A stretch of 64,000 nt of DNA, from assembly GCA_964017185.1 (NCBI GenBank), contig OZ024874.1:55841356-55905355 (forward strand), given 5' to 3'. Positions 1 through 12,200 of this stretch are shown one piece after another. Position 1 is the first letter of the stretch. Every line of letters starts with the position of its first letter. Made by a program: the position numbers and the translations under genes. The stretch comes from Rugalucina vietnamica (Eukaryota; Mollusca; Bivalvia; Lucinida; Lucinidae). The notes below the pieces were generated by a model. The model searched no databases. It was not told the origin of the DNA and saw only the letters and a list, made by a program, of their open reading frames with translations.

Positions 1-259
1 ATCGAAGAAGTAGCCACTGATGTGAATACACTTGTCCAGAAACTGTGTCAGGCCTGTCTGCTGAACCAAGATGGCCAACAGTCCTTGACAACAGTTGCTA
101 AGTTACAGGAACTATGGAAACTCTACCTGGCTGTTGCTAAGCAAGGAGAAAAGAAATCAAATATGGAAGAATTGGAAGTAATGAAGGAGCAGGTTGGCAG
201 ATTGCTAGAAACTGTCATGTTGGTCAGAAAAATTTCTAAAAGAATGGAAGGTTGTCAAG
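1..259 (+). CDS. MDN1: midasin window-exon 1 (partial at window edge)
   Basis: Open from base 1 in frame 1 and ends CAAG|GTAGG in phase 1. It encodes a helical, charged segment ending KRMEGCQ, directly before the AAA6 Walker B exon. It is probably the helical insertion of AAA6; the Walker A motif must lie upstream of the window. Confidence 0.9.
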
Positions 260-3200
260 GTAGGATTAACATAGATTTTCTGGTCAAGAACTCTTCATCT
301 ATGGAGCAAAAACAAAGGTGCTGATCAGTTACTGCACAGCTGATCTGCACCTTAGTTTTTGCCTATGCTGTTGTTGGTTTCCTTATGCGGTGGCTCATTT
401 TGCTTCTCATGATGGAAGTGGCCAATCTTAATGCCTGTATATCTAATGAGTGCTTGCAACATATGTTTTAAAGAATTTTTTTATGAATTTATTCCTTATC
501 ATTAAGAATTACCAAAATGATATCAACACAATCCCTTATTCCTTGGATCACAAGGAAAAGCTGCAAGGCATTACTGGTCATGCTAGATAGTTATACATTG
601 TCTATAAAACTCATTGTGTGTTTCTAATCTAAAAGTTCATTGGCTTAAAGACCCTTTGTGCAAAATGATATTAATCTGTGAAAGAAAATAGTTTTGTTTG
701 TTTGTATTTAGGTTTAACTTCCCAGTCAACAATTTTTCAGTCATGTCGGGACAGAGCTGTCGCTTCCTGGGTTTTAACCAGTACAGGCAGTACTCTAGGG
801 AGTAAATGTGTCTAAAGAAAATACATGTAGTTTGCCTTCTGCTAAAATGTTCATGCATTCTGAAAGTGTCTGCTTCTTTATTGCACAGGAAACAGAGAAA
901 GTATTGGTAAGATCAAACAGAGGCTGACTGTTTTGATTGACAAGTTGACAGCTGCTATGCCTGGCAGTGGGGGCGGAGCTTTTGAGTGGATTGACAGCCT
1001 ATTGGTCAGATCATTGCAGTCAGGGGAGTGGCTACTGGTGGATAATGTCAACTTCTGCAGGTAAAACATACAGATTGTAACCCTTCCTTGATAAAAATCA
1101 TCCATTTTATTTCAAAGACTCAACTAAAAGCTTATCTGCAAATGCTTCCACAAAGATTTTTATTGTTTTGCTCTTACATCATTGTTAAATATCACGATGG
1201 ATGGGCTGCCCACACATTTTTGATTGCTATTGCTAATACATGATTTTTGGCAAACAAGGAACAATTTTTATGCCCCCAACTTTGAAAAAGTTGGAAGGGC
1301 ATATTGCTTTCGGCTTGTCTGTCTGTCTGTCTGTCTGTTAACTTCTGAATGGTGCATGCTAGGGATTTGAAATTTCATCTATGTATTCCTCATGAAAAAA
1401 TAGTTGACCCATATTTTTTTTTCATGTCTGAGTTATGCCCCTTTTCTGAGTTATGTCCCTTTGAAAACAAAATTTGAAAATCTTGTGTGCACGTTATTAT
1501 ACCCCCGGCATTTATGCCGACGGGTATATAGTTTTTGTCTTTCCGTTCGTATGTTCGTTCGTTCGTTAGTTCGTTTCTTCGTTCGTAATTCCGGAACGTT
1601 CGTAGAATTTATGTCAAAGTTTTGGTTAAAGTTTCTCTAGAGGTGTATATCTCATGAACCAATGGTCAGAAACTATTCATATTTGGACCATAGGTACCCT
1701 AAAGGGTTTGCTTTGTTTCCATGAGTTCGGACCCCAGGGTCCATGCCCGGGGGCGGGGCTGGGTGTAAAAAAGTAGGTCACCTTTAAAATGTGCTGTTTA
1801 CAATGTTAATGTTTCTTCTCTTAAGTTCATATCTTAACAAACAATCATAGTAATGTATTCTTATATAGTTCATAGATACCCTTTAGGGTTTGCTTTCATA
1901 TTCAATGTCACCAAATCCTGGTTACCGTCCCCAGGGGTGAATCTAGGACACATTTTTATATGATATATACCATGATAAACTTTCTGTAAGTCTGTTTTCT
2001 TGACATCCACTAAGTCTTGCCAGAACGCATTCATACTTAGACCATAGGTACCATGTAAGATTCAGACTCTAGGGTCTATGTGCAGGGGGTGGGGCTAGAG
2101 GTCAAAATCTAGAACTTCTTTAACAATTGTATTTTCTGCACTTTTTTTGTTAAGAAATCATTCATACTTGCCCCATAGGTACTCTATAAGGTTTGCCTTG
2201 TTTCTAATGACATTAGACACTAGGGTACATGCTGGGGGTGGGGCTAGAGGTCAAAATCAAGGACATCTTAATTTTTTTTTTTTTTTATTAATATTATTGA
2301 CGAATGACATTCTATTTTCCATCTAGGACCGAGGACCTGACCCTCAATGTCCGCGATCAAGTCCTAGATGAGTATACAAGTCAGCTCTGTATACTGCTCT
2401 ATAATTGGTCTGTCATTCTACTACACCCCACTCCCATTATGGTTTTAGTGCTTTTTGCAAATACAAATTTTAAGATGTAGTTGAGGGTGCTCTCTTTAAT
2501 TCAGGAATTGAGGTTCAATGTGTCAGTGTCAGTAAGCATGTCTGGGTTGGGAGCAGTGGACTTAGGGGTGGGGGTGGGGGGGGGGGTAGCTACCAGCCAG
2601 GGGTATACGTGCCTCTCAAGGCACTTTTTCTAGTCTCAAAAAGTATTTGAGCTAGAGCCTTCATATTTGGCATACTCGTTGGGGCTGAGGAGTAGATGAC
2701 CTGATCAACTTTTGAGAACTCTCTGTCAAATTTTGACAAAAATATGGAATTTTGAAAATTTGATTGATTTTTCCACTTTTCAGTGAAATTTGAAACTTTT
2801 GAATGGTGTATGCTAGGGATTTGAAATTTCTTATATATATTCCTCATGAAAAAATAGTTGACCCATATTTTTTTTCATGTCCGAATTATGCCCCTTTTCT
2901 GAGTTATGTCCTTTTGAAAACAAAATTTGAAAATCTTGTGTGCAAGATATCTCAAAAAGTATTTGAGCTAGAGCCTTCATATTTGGCATACTGGTTGGGG
3001 CTGCGGAGTAGATGACTTGATCAACTTTTGAGAATTTTCTGTCAAATTTTGACAAAAATATGGCATTTTGAAAATTTGATTGATTTTCCAGTTTTTCAGT
3101 GAAATTTGAAACTTTTGAACGGTGAATGTGAGGGTTTTGAAATTTCATATACAGATTTCTCATGAAAAAATGGTTGACCCGTATTTTTTTTCATGTCCGA

Positions 3201-6200
3201 GTTATGCCCCTTTTTATGCCCCCAACTTTGAAAAAGTTGGTAGGGCATATTGCTTTGGGCTTGTCCGTGTGTCTGTGTGTCCGTGTGTCCGCACCACTTT
3301 TTTCTTAACTTTTAAACGGTGGATGCTAGTGTCTTGAAATTTCATATATGGATTCCTCATGAAAAAAAAGATGACCCATATTTTTTTTTCTTTTCTGAGT
3401 TATGCCCCCTTTCTGAATTATCTCCCTTTGAAAAAAAGTCTTGAAAATCTTGTGTGCAAGATATCTCAAAAAGTGTTTAAGCTAGTGCTTTCATATTTGG
3501 TATGCTGATTGGGGCCAAGGAGTAGATCACCTGATTAACTTTTGAGAACCTTTTGTTAAATTTTGACAAAATTACGGAATTTTGAAAATTTATCAATTTT
3601 ACCACTTTCGGATGAAATTTGAAACTTTCTAACAGTGGATGCTAGTGTCTTGAAATTTCATATATGGATTCCTCATGAAAAAATAGATGACCTGTATTTT
3701 TTTTTCTTTTCTGAGTTATGCCCCCTTTCTGAATTATCTCCCTTTGAAAAAAAAATCTTGAAAATCTTGTGTGCAAGATATCTCAAAAAGTATTTGAGCT
3801 AGTGCTTTCATATTTGGTATGCTGATTGGGGCCAAGAAGTAGACCACCTGATTAACTTTTGAGAACTTTTTGTCAAATTTTGACAAAATTAAAGAATTTT
3901 GAAAATTTATCAATTTTACCACTTTCGGATTTAAGTGTGCATCTGTTATCACTGTTAGTCCTCAAGTTTGCTATTTGTGCCCAGGTCAACTCTGTTTGCT
4001 TACATGATTTTCAAAAATAATGGAAAAAAAACTGTGCCAGGTTAGTGGCAAGCATACAGTTGGGGACATAGTGTTTTACAAACACTTATTTCTAGTTAGA
4101 ATTATGTCCCTTTGAAAAATCAAATTTGAAAATCTTGTGTGCAAGATACATGTATCTCAAAAAGTATTTGAGCTAGAGCCTTCATATTTGGCATACAGGT
4201 TAGGGCTGCGGAGTAGATGACCTGATCAACTTTTGAAAACTTTCTGTCAAATTTTGACAAAAAAATTCAATTTTGAAATTTTGATTGATTTTTCCACTTT
4301 TCGGCGAAATTTGAAACTTTTGAACGGCGAATGCTACGGTTTAGAAATTACACATACAAATTCCTCATGAAATAATAGTTGACCCATATTTTTTTCATGT
4401 CCGAGTTATGCCCCTTTTTGGAGTTATGTCCCTTTGAAATCAAAATTTGAAAATCATGTGTACAAGATCTCTCAAAAAGTATTTGAGCGAGAGCTTTCAT
4501 ATTTGGTATACTGTTTGGGGCTAAGAGGAAGACCACCTGATTAACTTTTGAGGACTTTCTGTCTAATGTTGATAAAATTTCTCTTTTTTGTTTAATTTTT
4601 ACTCCATTTCTAACTTGTCTGCAAAAAGCTTACATTCTGTTTCAGGATCAAGGTCAAAACAGAGGCAGTCGAACAGCTTCTTCAGGAAATTATTATTTTT
4701 GTGTTTCATTTGAATGAAATTAATGGTTCATACAAACTGCCAGTTTAGGGACAAGCATACAGTTGGGGGCATAGTGTTTTACAAACACGCATTTCTAGTA
4801 CAAGTATATATGACTGGTTTGTTCTCAGTTGCTGCCTATGAAGCAACACTTCTTACAAAGCAGTCATTTTCTACATATTGCTTATTGTAAGGTTCATAAT
4901 GGCCGTCCTTGGAGACTGCCATTTTGTAACATTGTCGTGAGACCATAATAAAAATCTTATTTGCTAATTTATATAAAATTTACAATTTGAGAAATATGAA
5001 GGATTGTAGAGTAAATGGTGTGCTAAAACATATTTCTGTGTCTTTTATTACAGTGCCTCAGTTCTGGACCGACTAAATGCCCTCCTAGAGCCATGTGGGG
5101 TGCTCAGTATTAATGAGAGAGGTGTGATAGATGGGGAGATACCTAGTATCAAAACCCACCCTAACTTCAGGTGGGTTGATTATGAAATGGTGACATTAAT
5201 TTTTATGATTAGGAAATATATTAATTCTGCCAGTGATTTGGTCAGTAATAGTTCTCTGTTTTTGGATTCATTTGCAAAGCACATCAAATCAGAGGCAGAC
5301 AGATTGGATATGACACCATAAAATTATTTCGTGATGGGACCATCAAACTTTAAGTTTTAGTCTGTTAACTACGAAGGTCTTAAGGTTCTTAACCCATATT
5401 TGACGGATGGATTCCTTCATCATTATCAATTGGATGAGTCCACTTTCATTTTAAGGGTTGTAAGGAGTTATTTTTTATCTCATTTTTGGATGAAATTTCT
5501 CTGAGCAAACAGAATAGCCCCAGATGGGACGCCGCGTTCTACATTACATAAACACATAATTTGTTTTGTCAGGTTATTCTTGTCAATGGACCCACGACAT
5601 GGTGAGATTTCTCGGGCCATGAGAAACAGAGGGGTGGAGATTTATGTTTCTGGGGAGGTAGGGAATATGAGCCTTGGTGTGAAAAAAGCAACAATCTGGG
5701 TTTCCGACTCAGTCTGACACAAACCAGGCTGTACAGCCACAGAAAGTAGCTAGAAGCTTGAAATTTCAGATTTAAGAAGAAGAGGGACTGTACTGTCCGT
5801 ATAGCGAAAACAAAGGCGCTGATAGCTGTTACTGCACAGTTGATCTGCGTCATTGTTTTCGCATATGCAAATCATTTCTGGTGCGGCGGCTTATATATTA
5901 ATCAAATAAGTAAGCATAATTATTTGACTAAAGTCAGATACTAAATATTGAATAGTTTAGTTGTGAAGCTAATAATGTATTGTGTGGTACAGGCGTTTAA
6001 CACTTATGCAGACTCTGAAGTGGCTTGATAAGGTTGTAGCTTAGTTGTAACAATAAAAAAGGCTATTGAATTAATGTAGGGCTACTTTTGTGGCAAGTCT
6101 TGCTCCATAATCCATTCCTATACTTTACTATCAGATAGATACATGAAAGCGAGCTGGATTCACAAATATTCTAGCCTTCCTATCATGCCTATGAGGAAAC

Positions 6201-9200
6201 CAAATATTTGTTTTTCCAACCAGGTCTGACCAGACAAACCAGCCTGTACAGTCACAGAAGCAGGCTAGAACCTTGAAATTTTGTTTTGAAGAAGAATAGG
6301 AATTGTACTATCCCTATAGCGAAAACAAAGGTGCTGATCAGCTGATCTGCTTCTTTGTTTTTGCATATACAGATTATTTGTTTTCTTGTTCGGTGGCTCA
6401 TTTGGTACGAGCTAGTCTCAAAGATATAAAAGTACAGCTCTACAGGGGCTTTTGATGCCTTGACTTTCTGAAATAATGCTCTTGTTTTCTAATTTTGCTA
6501 GGATGATGGGAAGAGTTTCACAGAGACAGACCTGAGAAGGCTCTGCCTCAGTTTGGGTATCCAATCAAAACCTGTATTTGACTGGCTGTATACTCTTCAC
6601 ACCTCCCTGAAGGAGACTCTACCCAGGGGAGACAAGCCAAGTATTCAAAGTCTTCTAGAGGTTTGCAGGATTGCCAAGAAGCAGATAGACCTTGGATGTT
6701 GTGTACAGAAGTCACTGTACTTGGCTTGCTATAATGTACTGGTGCAGACACAGAAGAACAAAACTTCAAAACAGGTATATTATATTTACCTATATGTACC
6801 CAAAAGCATTTTGTATATGGCTTGTTCATTCTGGCTTTTGTATAACATTGTTATGATGTTTGTTTTCTAGCATAGCGAAATTTGGCAAGTTTCAAATATC
6901 ATTTAGGCTCCAGATACTTTTAGGTATTTCTTAATCAAATCTTTAAAAGAAGCATAAAATAATCTCAACAGAATTTGATATTAGATGTCAATTGGACTTG
7001 AATTTGTTCATGTTTCTTTGGAATGAGCCGTGACGCAAGAAAACCGGTCTTCGGGGTTTCCAACAAGGTACGACACAAACCGGCCTGTACAGTCACAGAA
7101 GCAGACCAGAAGCTTAAAATTTTGAATATAAGTAGAAGAGGGATCCGTATGTGTTGATCAGCTGCGAAGCTGATCTGCGCCTTAGTTTTCACATAGGCAA
7201 AGATCCCGTTTTTATCGCACCTGCTTATAGCAGGGTGCGATATAGGAGTCCAAATTTCTGTCCGTCCGTTCGTTCGTCCGTCCGTGCGTTCGTTCGTCCG
7301 TCCGTCCGTCAACATTTACGTCGAATTTTGGTTTTCACGACATCAGAGATAGCTGCGAGTCTGAAACCTTGCATAGTAATTGTCCCTGACATACCCTTCA
7401 AGCACGCACCTTAACCCGGTGCCCTTGACCTATATTTTATGGTCCACTGACTTTGAAAATTTTTACGTCGAAGTTTTGTCAACATTTACGTCGAAGTTTG
7501 GTTTTCTCGACATCAGAGATAGCTGCGAGTCTGAAACCTTGCATAGTAATTGTCCGTGACATACCCTTCAAGCACGCACCTTAACTTGGTGCCCTTGACC
7601 TATATTTCACGGTCCACTGACTTTGATAATTTTTACGTCGAAGTTTGGTTTTCTCTACATCAGAGATAGCTGCAAGTCTGAAACCTTGCATAGTAATGGT
7701 CCTTGACATACCCTTCAAGCACGCACCTTAACCCAGTGCCCTTGACCTATTTTTCACGGTCCACTGACTTTGAAAATTTTTACGTAGAAGTTTGGTTTTC
7801 TTGACAACAGACATAGCTGCGAGTCTGAAACCTTGCATAGTAATTGTCCTTGACATGCCCTTCAAGCACGCACCTTGACCCGGTGCCCTTGAACTATATT
7901 TCACGGTCTATTGACTTTGCCCGATGCAGGTGCGATATCGACCTCCGCGGAGTTCTTGTCTCATGATGCGGCTCAAATAATTGCTTTAACAGATATCTGG
8001 AGACATTCTGAACCAGCATTTCACATTGCTGCCAAACTTCACAGACTCAGCCCCTCAGCCAGAACTTGGTATATCCCTGGTCAGGTTGCCAGATGTGCAG
8101 GCTTATCAGCTTGACCCCAGACTAGCTCAGGCCACAACTAACACTGCCATTGTTGGCTACTTGATAGATAACCTGCAGGATGATAGGTACGTTATTTTTA
8201 CATGCTATATATTTGATGGAATTAAAAAAAATGATTTATTCAAAGTTTGTTATTCCTTGTTACAGATTTTTCAATCACAAATTTGGGGGCTAGCATATAG
8301 AAGGATTTGGACCCCTTGTAAGACCTATACATTTAGTCTAGCAAGTTAGCTAAAACAGTTGGAAGCATGGTGGCCTAGTAGTAAAGTGTTGAAATCTGAA
8401 ACAAGAGGTCCTGGGTTGGAACCCCTCCCCTGATTGCTGCATTATGTCCTTGAGCATGTTTTATTTACTCCTTCTAGTATTTGAGCCGCCTCGTGGGAAA
8501 ACCAACAATGTGGTTTCCGAACAGGTCCGACACAAACTGGTCTGTACAAGCACAGAAAAGAGCTAGAAGCTTGAAATTTCGGATTTAAGAAGAAGAGGAA
8601 TTGTACTATCCGAGTAGCGAGAACAAAGGCGCTGATCAGCTTCGCGGTTACCGCGAAGCTGATCTGCGTCTTTGTTTTCGCCTATGCAGATTGTTGGTTT
8701 TCCCATGAGGCGGCTCATTTGTTTATACCTAGAAGTGGTGACTGCAACCTAACATGACTGGGAATTAAAACCACAATACAAACAAACAAATCTCTTAACG
8801 ATTGCGGTAATAAATAGATACAAGGGTAACGAAATATATTTTAGTGTACAGATATTACTTGTGTTATATACGGTTGTTATTTTACAGGCTGGATTTGCAT
8901 GACTTGACAAGGCCCAGTCTACAAATCAAGCATTCCTTCATCACCATGTTGAACTCCATGTCACTGGAAGACTGCAGCATGACAGTCAGACTGGTTCAGA
9001 ATCTTTTCAAGCAAAGACAGTCAATGTTCAGTGTAAATGTGAGAGAGTTTGTGAGCAGTCTAGAGGGTATTTCCCAACACATGTTGCAAGCTCTGCCACT
9101 GACAGGATATGAAGAATGTGTGACAGCACTCACATCTCAGACTCAAGGTAATGCAATATGTTATGCCATTTGTGGCAGCACAAACTTTTCAGACACGAGG

Positions 9201-12200
9201 TAATAAAGGGTGTGACAGCACTGACACTGATGCAGGATAATGAAATGTAAGACAACACTGACACCTCAAATGTAAGGTCACACAATGTATGACAGCACTG
9301 ACATCTCAGACACAATGTAATGAAATGTGTGATAGCACTGACACCTCTGACACAAGATAATTAAATGTGTGACAGCACTGAAATCTTAGACGCAAGGTAA
9401 TGAAATGTGTGATAGCACTGACACCTCCGACACAAGGTAATGAAATGTGTGACAGCACTGACATCTCTGACACAATGTTATGCAATATGTGGCAGCACTG
9501 ATATTTCAGGCTCAATGTAATGCAATGTGTGACAGCACTGACATCTCGGACACAAGGTTATAAAATGTGTAACAGCACTGACATCTCAGATGCAAGATAA
9601 TGAAATGTGTGACAGCACTGATATCTCAGACACAAGGTTATAAAATATGTAACAGCACTGACATCTCAGATGCAAGATAATGAAATGTGTGACAGCACTG
9701 ATATCTCAAACGCAAGATAATGAAATGTGTGACATTGCTAATATCTCAGACACAAGGTTATGAAATGTGCGACAGCAATGACATCTAAGATACAAGAGTA
9801 TACACTGAGTGCTGTAGACCAGACAAAAGGAGTATCTATGGATAATTTAAAGATGATTTTTGTTAGTTCTTCACAAAAAACCAGTTTTTATTTGTTTTTA
9901 TTTTAAAACGAGTGTGATTCAAGAATACTCGCTGTGAAAAACATCACTTTTGTCTAGTTTTGGTGAACGCCATTGCTGCAAGCAGTAGAAACGATCGAAT
10001 TATATCGCGTGCTTTTCTTATCTTGCATGAGCAACCAAGCCAGCAGTGTAAGATCGATTTATCTACCACCGCTAAAATACCGGAATTTTTCTATCTTTAT
10101 GATAGAGGTATGTAAGAAATGCCTATTCCTTGTGCACAAAATACTGGTAGTCTGCTGCTCGGACAAGCTTGCTTACCCAGGACTGTTTTATAGTTAAGCT
10201 ATATTAAAAGACTATATACTGCGACATGAAATTGCCTTTGTAGTTTTGTAAGAATTTAGATGTTAGCTATAGTTCAAATCATATGTTACTCAACATTTTC
10301 AAAGTAAATGTAACAGATACTAAAGCAAAGCATTTTTTTTTCAGAGAAGCTATCTTTGCACCAGTACCCAGTTGACCTCAGATGGAATACCCAGGCTTTG
10401 AACAGAATGTTCACAAAATCAGCTGCTACGGAACAAATGAAAGCTGATTTTATTCTCTGTCTCAATAGGTATGTTTCTAGAAGCATTGTGTGTATTAACA
10501 AGTGAGTTGATGCATTTTAATTTTATGTGTTGTTGGATGCAGTGAAAATGGTTGTATCTGCATTGCATTTACTTTAAAGCTGGGAGCTGCAGGAGTTGTA
10601 AAATAAACTAATGTTTACATCCACGGCCCCTGCTTTCCCTCTCTTTATCATTTTAGCTGTGTCATGAGAAAACCAACAATCTGCATATGCAAAAATAAAG
10701 ACCCAGATCAGCTTCACGGTAACCGCAAAGCTGATCAGCACCTTTTGTTTTCGCTATACGGATTGTACAATTCCTCTACTATCTAAATTTAAAATTTCCA
10801 GCCTCTAGTCAGCTTCTGTGCTTGTACAGCTTTGTTTGTGTTGGGCCTTTTTGGAAACCACAAGCAATTTCAAACTATTGTAGGTATTATGTGTTTGTTG
10901 TTACCTGAGAAACTTGCATACCAGTTGTTCTGAACATGACTTGTATTATTACTGGGTACCTCAGTCAAATGATATAGTTGCGATTTTTCAACATTAAAAT
11001 GTATAGGTCCAAGGTTAGTGCTACCTAGCATGTTAGGTAATGCTAATGTTACTGTCTAAATCGGATGCAATGAACCATGCTTAAAGAATCTGTTTAACAG
11101 TAACTGTTGTTTTTACTTTTTTTACTGTTCATCTTTCAGAATCCACACATTACAACATGCTATGGTTGAATTATCTATCATGAATACAATTACTGAGGAA
11201 CTACATGCTGCAGTAAAGAAAGGTAGGAAATCTGTGTAGCGAAAACAAAGATGCTGATCAGCTGTACAGTTACTGTCCAGCTGATCTGCACCTTTGTTTT
11301 CGCATATGGGGATTGTTGGTTTTCTGGTGCAGTGGCTCAGATGAAATCAATATGAGCCTGTAGGATGCAAATACCTGAGGGTCTCAATGGGTTCCTCTGA
11401 AATCAATAATAGTAAAATTTTGCCAGAAAATTGTTTATCAGTGAACGTTTGGCCCCAAAATTGCTAATAAGTAAACATTTTGCCCCAAACTTGCTACTAA
11501 AAAAAATGGCCCAAAAATCGCTTATCAGTAAAAATTTGACCCAAAATCTGTAATTAATAGAAATGTGTCAAAAAATCACTAAGCAGTAATAGTTTGGCCC
11601 AAAAATTGCTAATTAGTAAATGTTTTGCCCCAAACTTGCTACTAAAAAAAATGGCCCCAAAGTCGCTAATCAGTAAAGATTTGGCCCAAAATCTCTAATT
11701 AGTAGAAAAGTGTCAAAAATCACTAAGCAGTAATAGTTTGGCCCAAAAATTGCTAATCAGTAAATGTTTTGCCCCTAACTTGCTCCTAAAAAAAGGCCCA
11801 AAAATCGCTAATTAGTAAAATTTTGGTCCAAAATCGCTAATCAGTAAAAAATGTCAACTTTGAAAAGTCGACTATCAGTTAACCTCATTGAGACCCCCAT
11901 ACCATTTATTATGCCCCCAACTTCGAAGAAGTTGAGGGGGCATATTGGTTTGGGTCTGTCCGTGCAGTGAGTCTGTCTGTCTGTCTGTGATGCGTGAGCA
12001 ACACTTAGCACTTGGTCAGGAACCATTAGAGCTAGGATCTTGAAATTAGGTATGTAGTTTGTATATGAAAATTAAGAGAACCCATATTTTTTCTTTCAGG
12101 TAAATTCAAGGGGCTAGGGGCCCATTCTGTGAGAGTTATTTCCCTTTTTAATTCTTGATAAAGTGAATAGATAGTGGCTACCTTGTGTGCGCAACTCCTC

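Larger units (their letters stand above)
1268..4798 (+). mobile_element. modular Helitron-like element A (pearl-like), host of two nested insertions
   Basis: Starts TTATGCCCCCAAC with an immediate hairpin (CCAACTTT/AAAGTTGG), then a TCTG microsatellite at about 1315-1338, then core repeats, and ends with hairpin GTGTTTTACAAACAC followed by CTAG and a flanking T. Two related elements are inserted in it (1497-2633 and 3214-4095). Its core resumes cleanly after each. A non-autonomous Helitron/Helentron relative is inferred from the hairpin-CTAG|T end; no Rep/helicase reading frame is present. Confidence 0.75.

Noticed and set aside
2590..4536. Open frames on both strands rich in KVSNFTEKW, PNMKALAQILFE and SKGHNSEKGHNSDMKK
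   Set aside because: These recur wherever element A cores occur (also 35698-36743). They are the translation of a repeat core without stops, not a gene.
8844..9203. Exon 7 extended to the stop at about 9203
   Set aside because: Phase 1 joins exactly to exon 8 through CTCAAG|GTAATG, and the extension encodes minisatellite sequence without family similarity.
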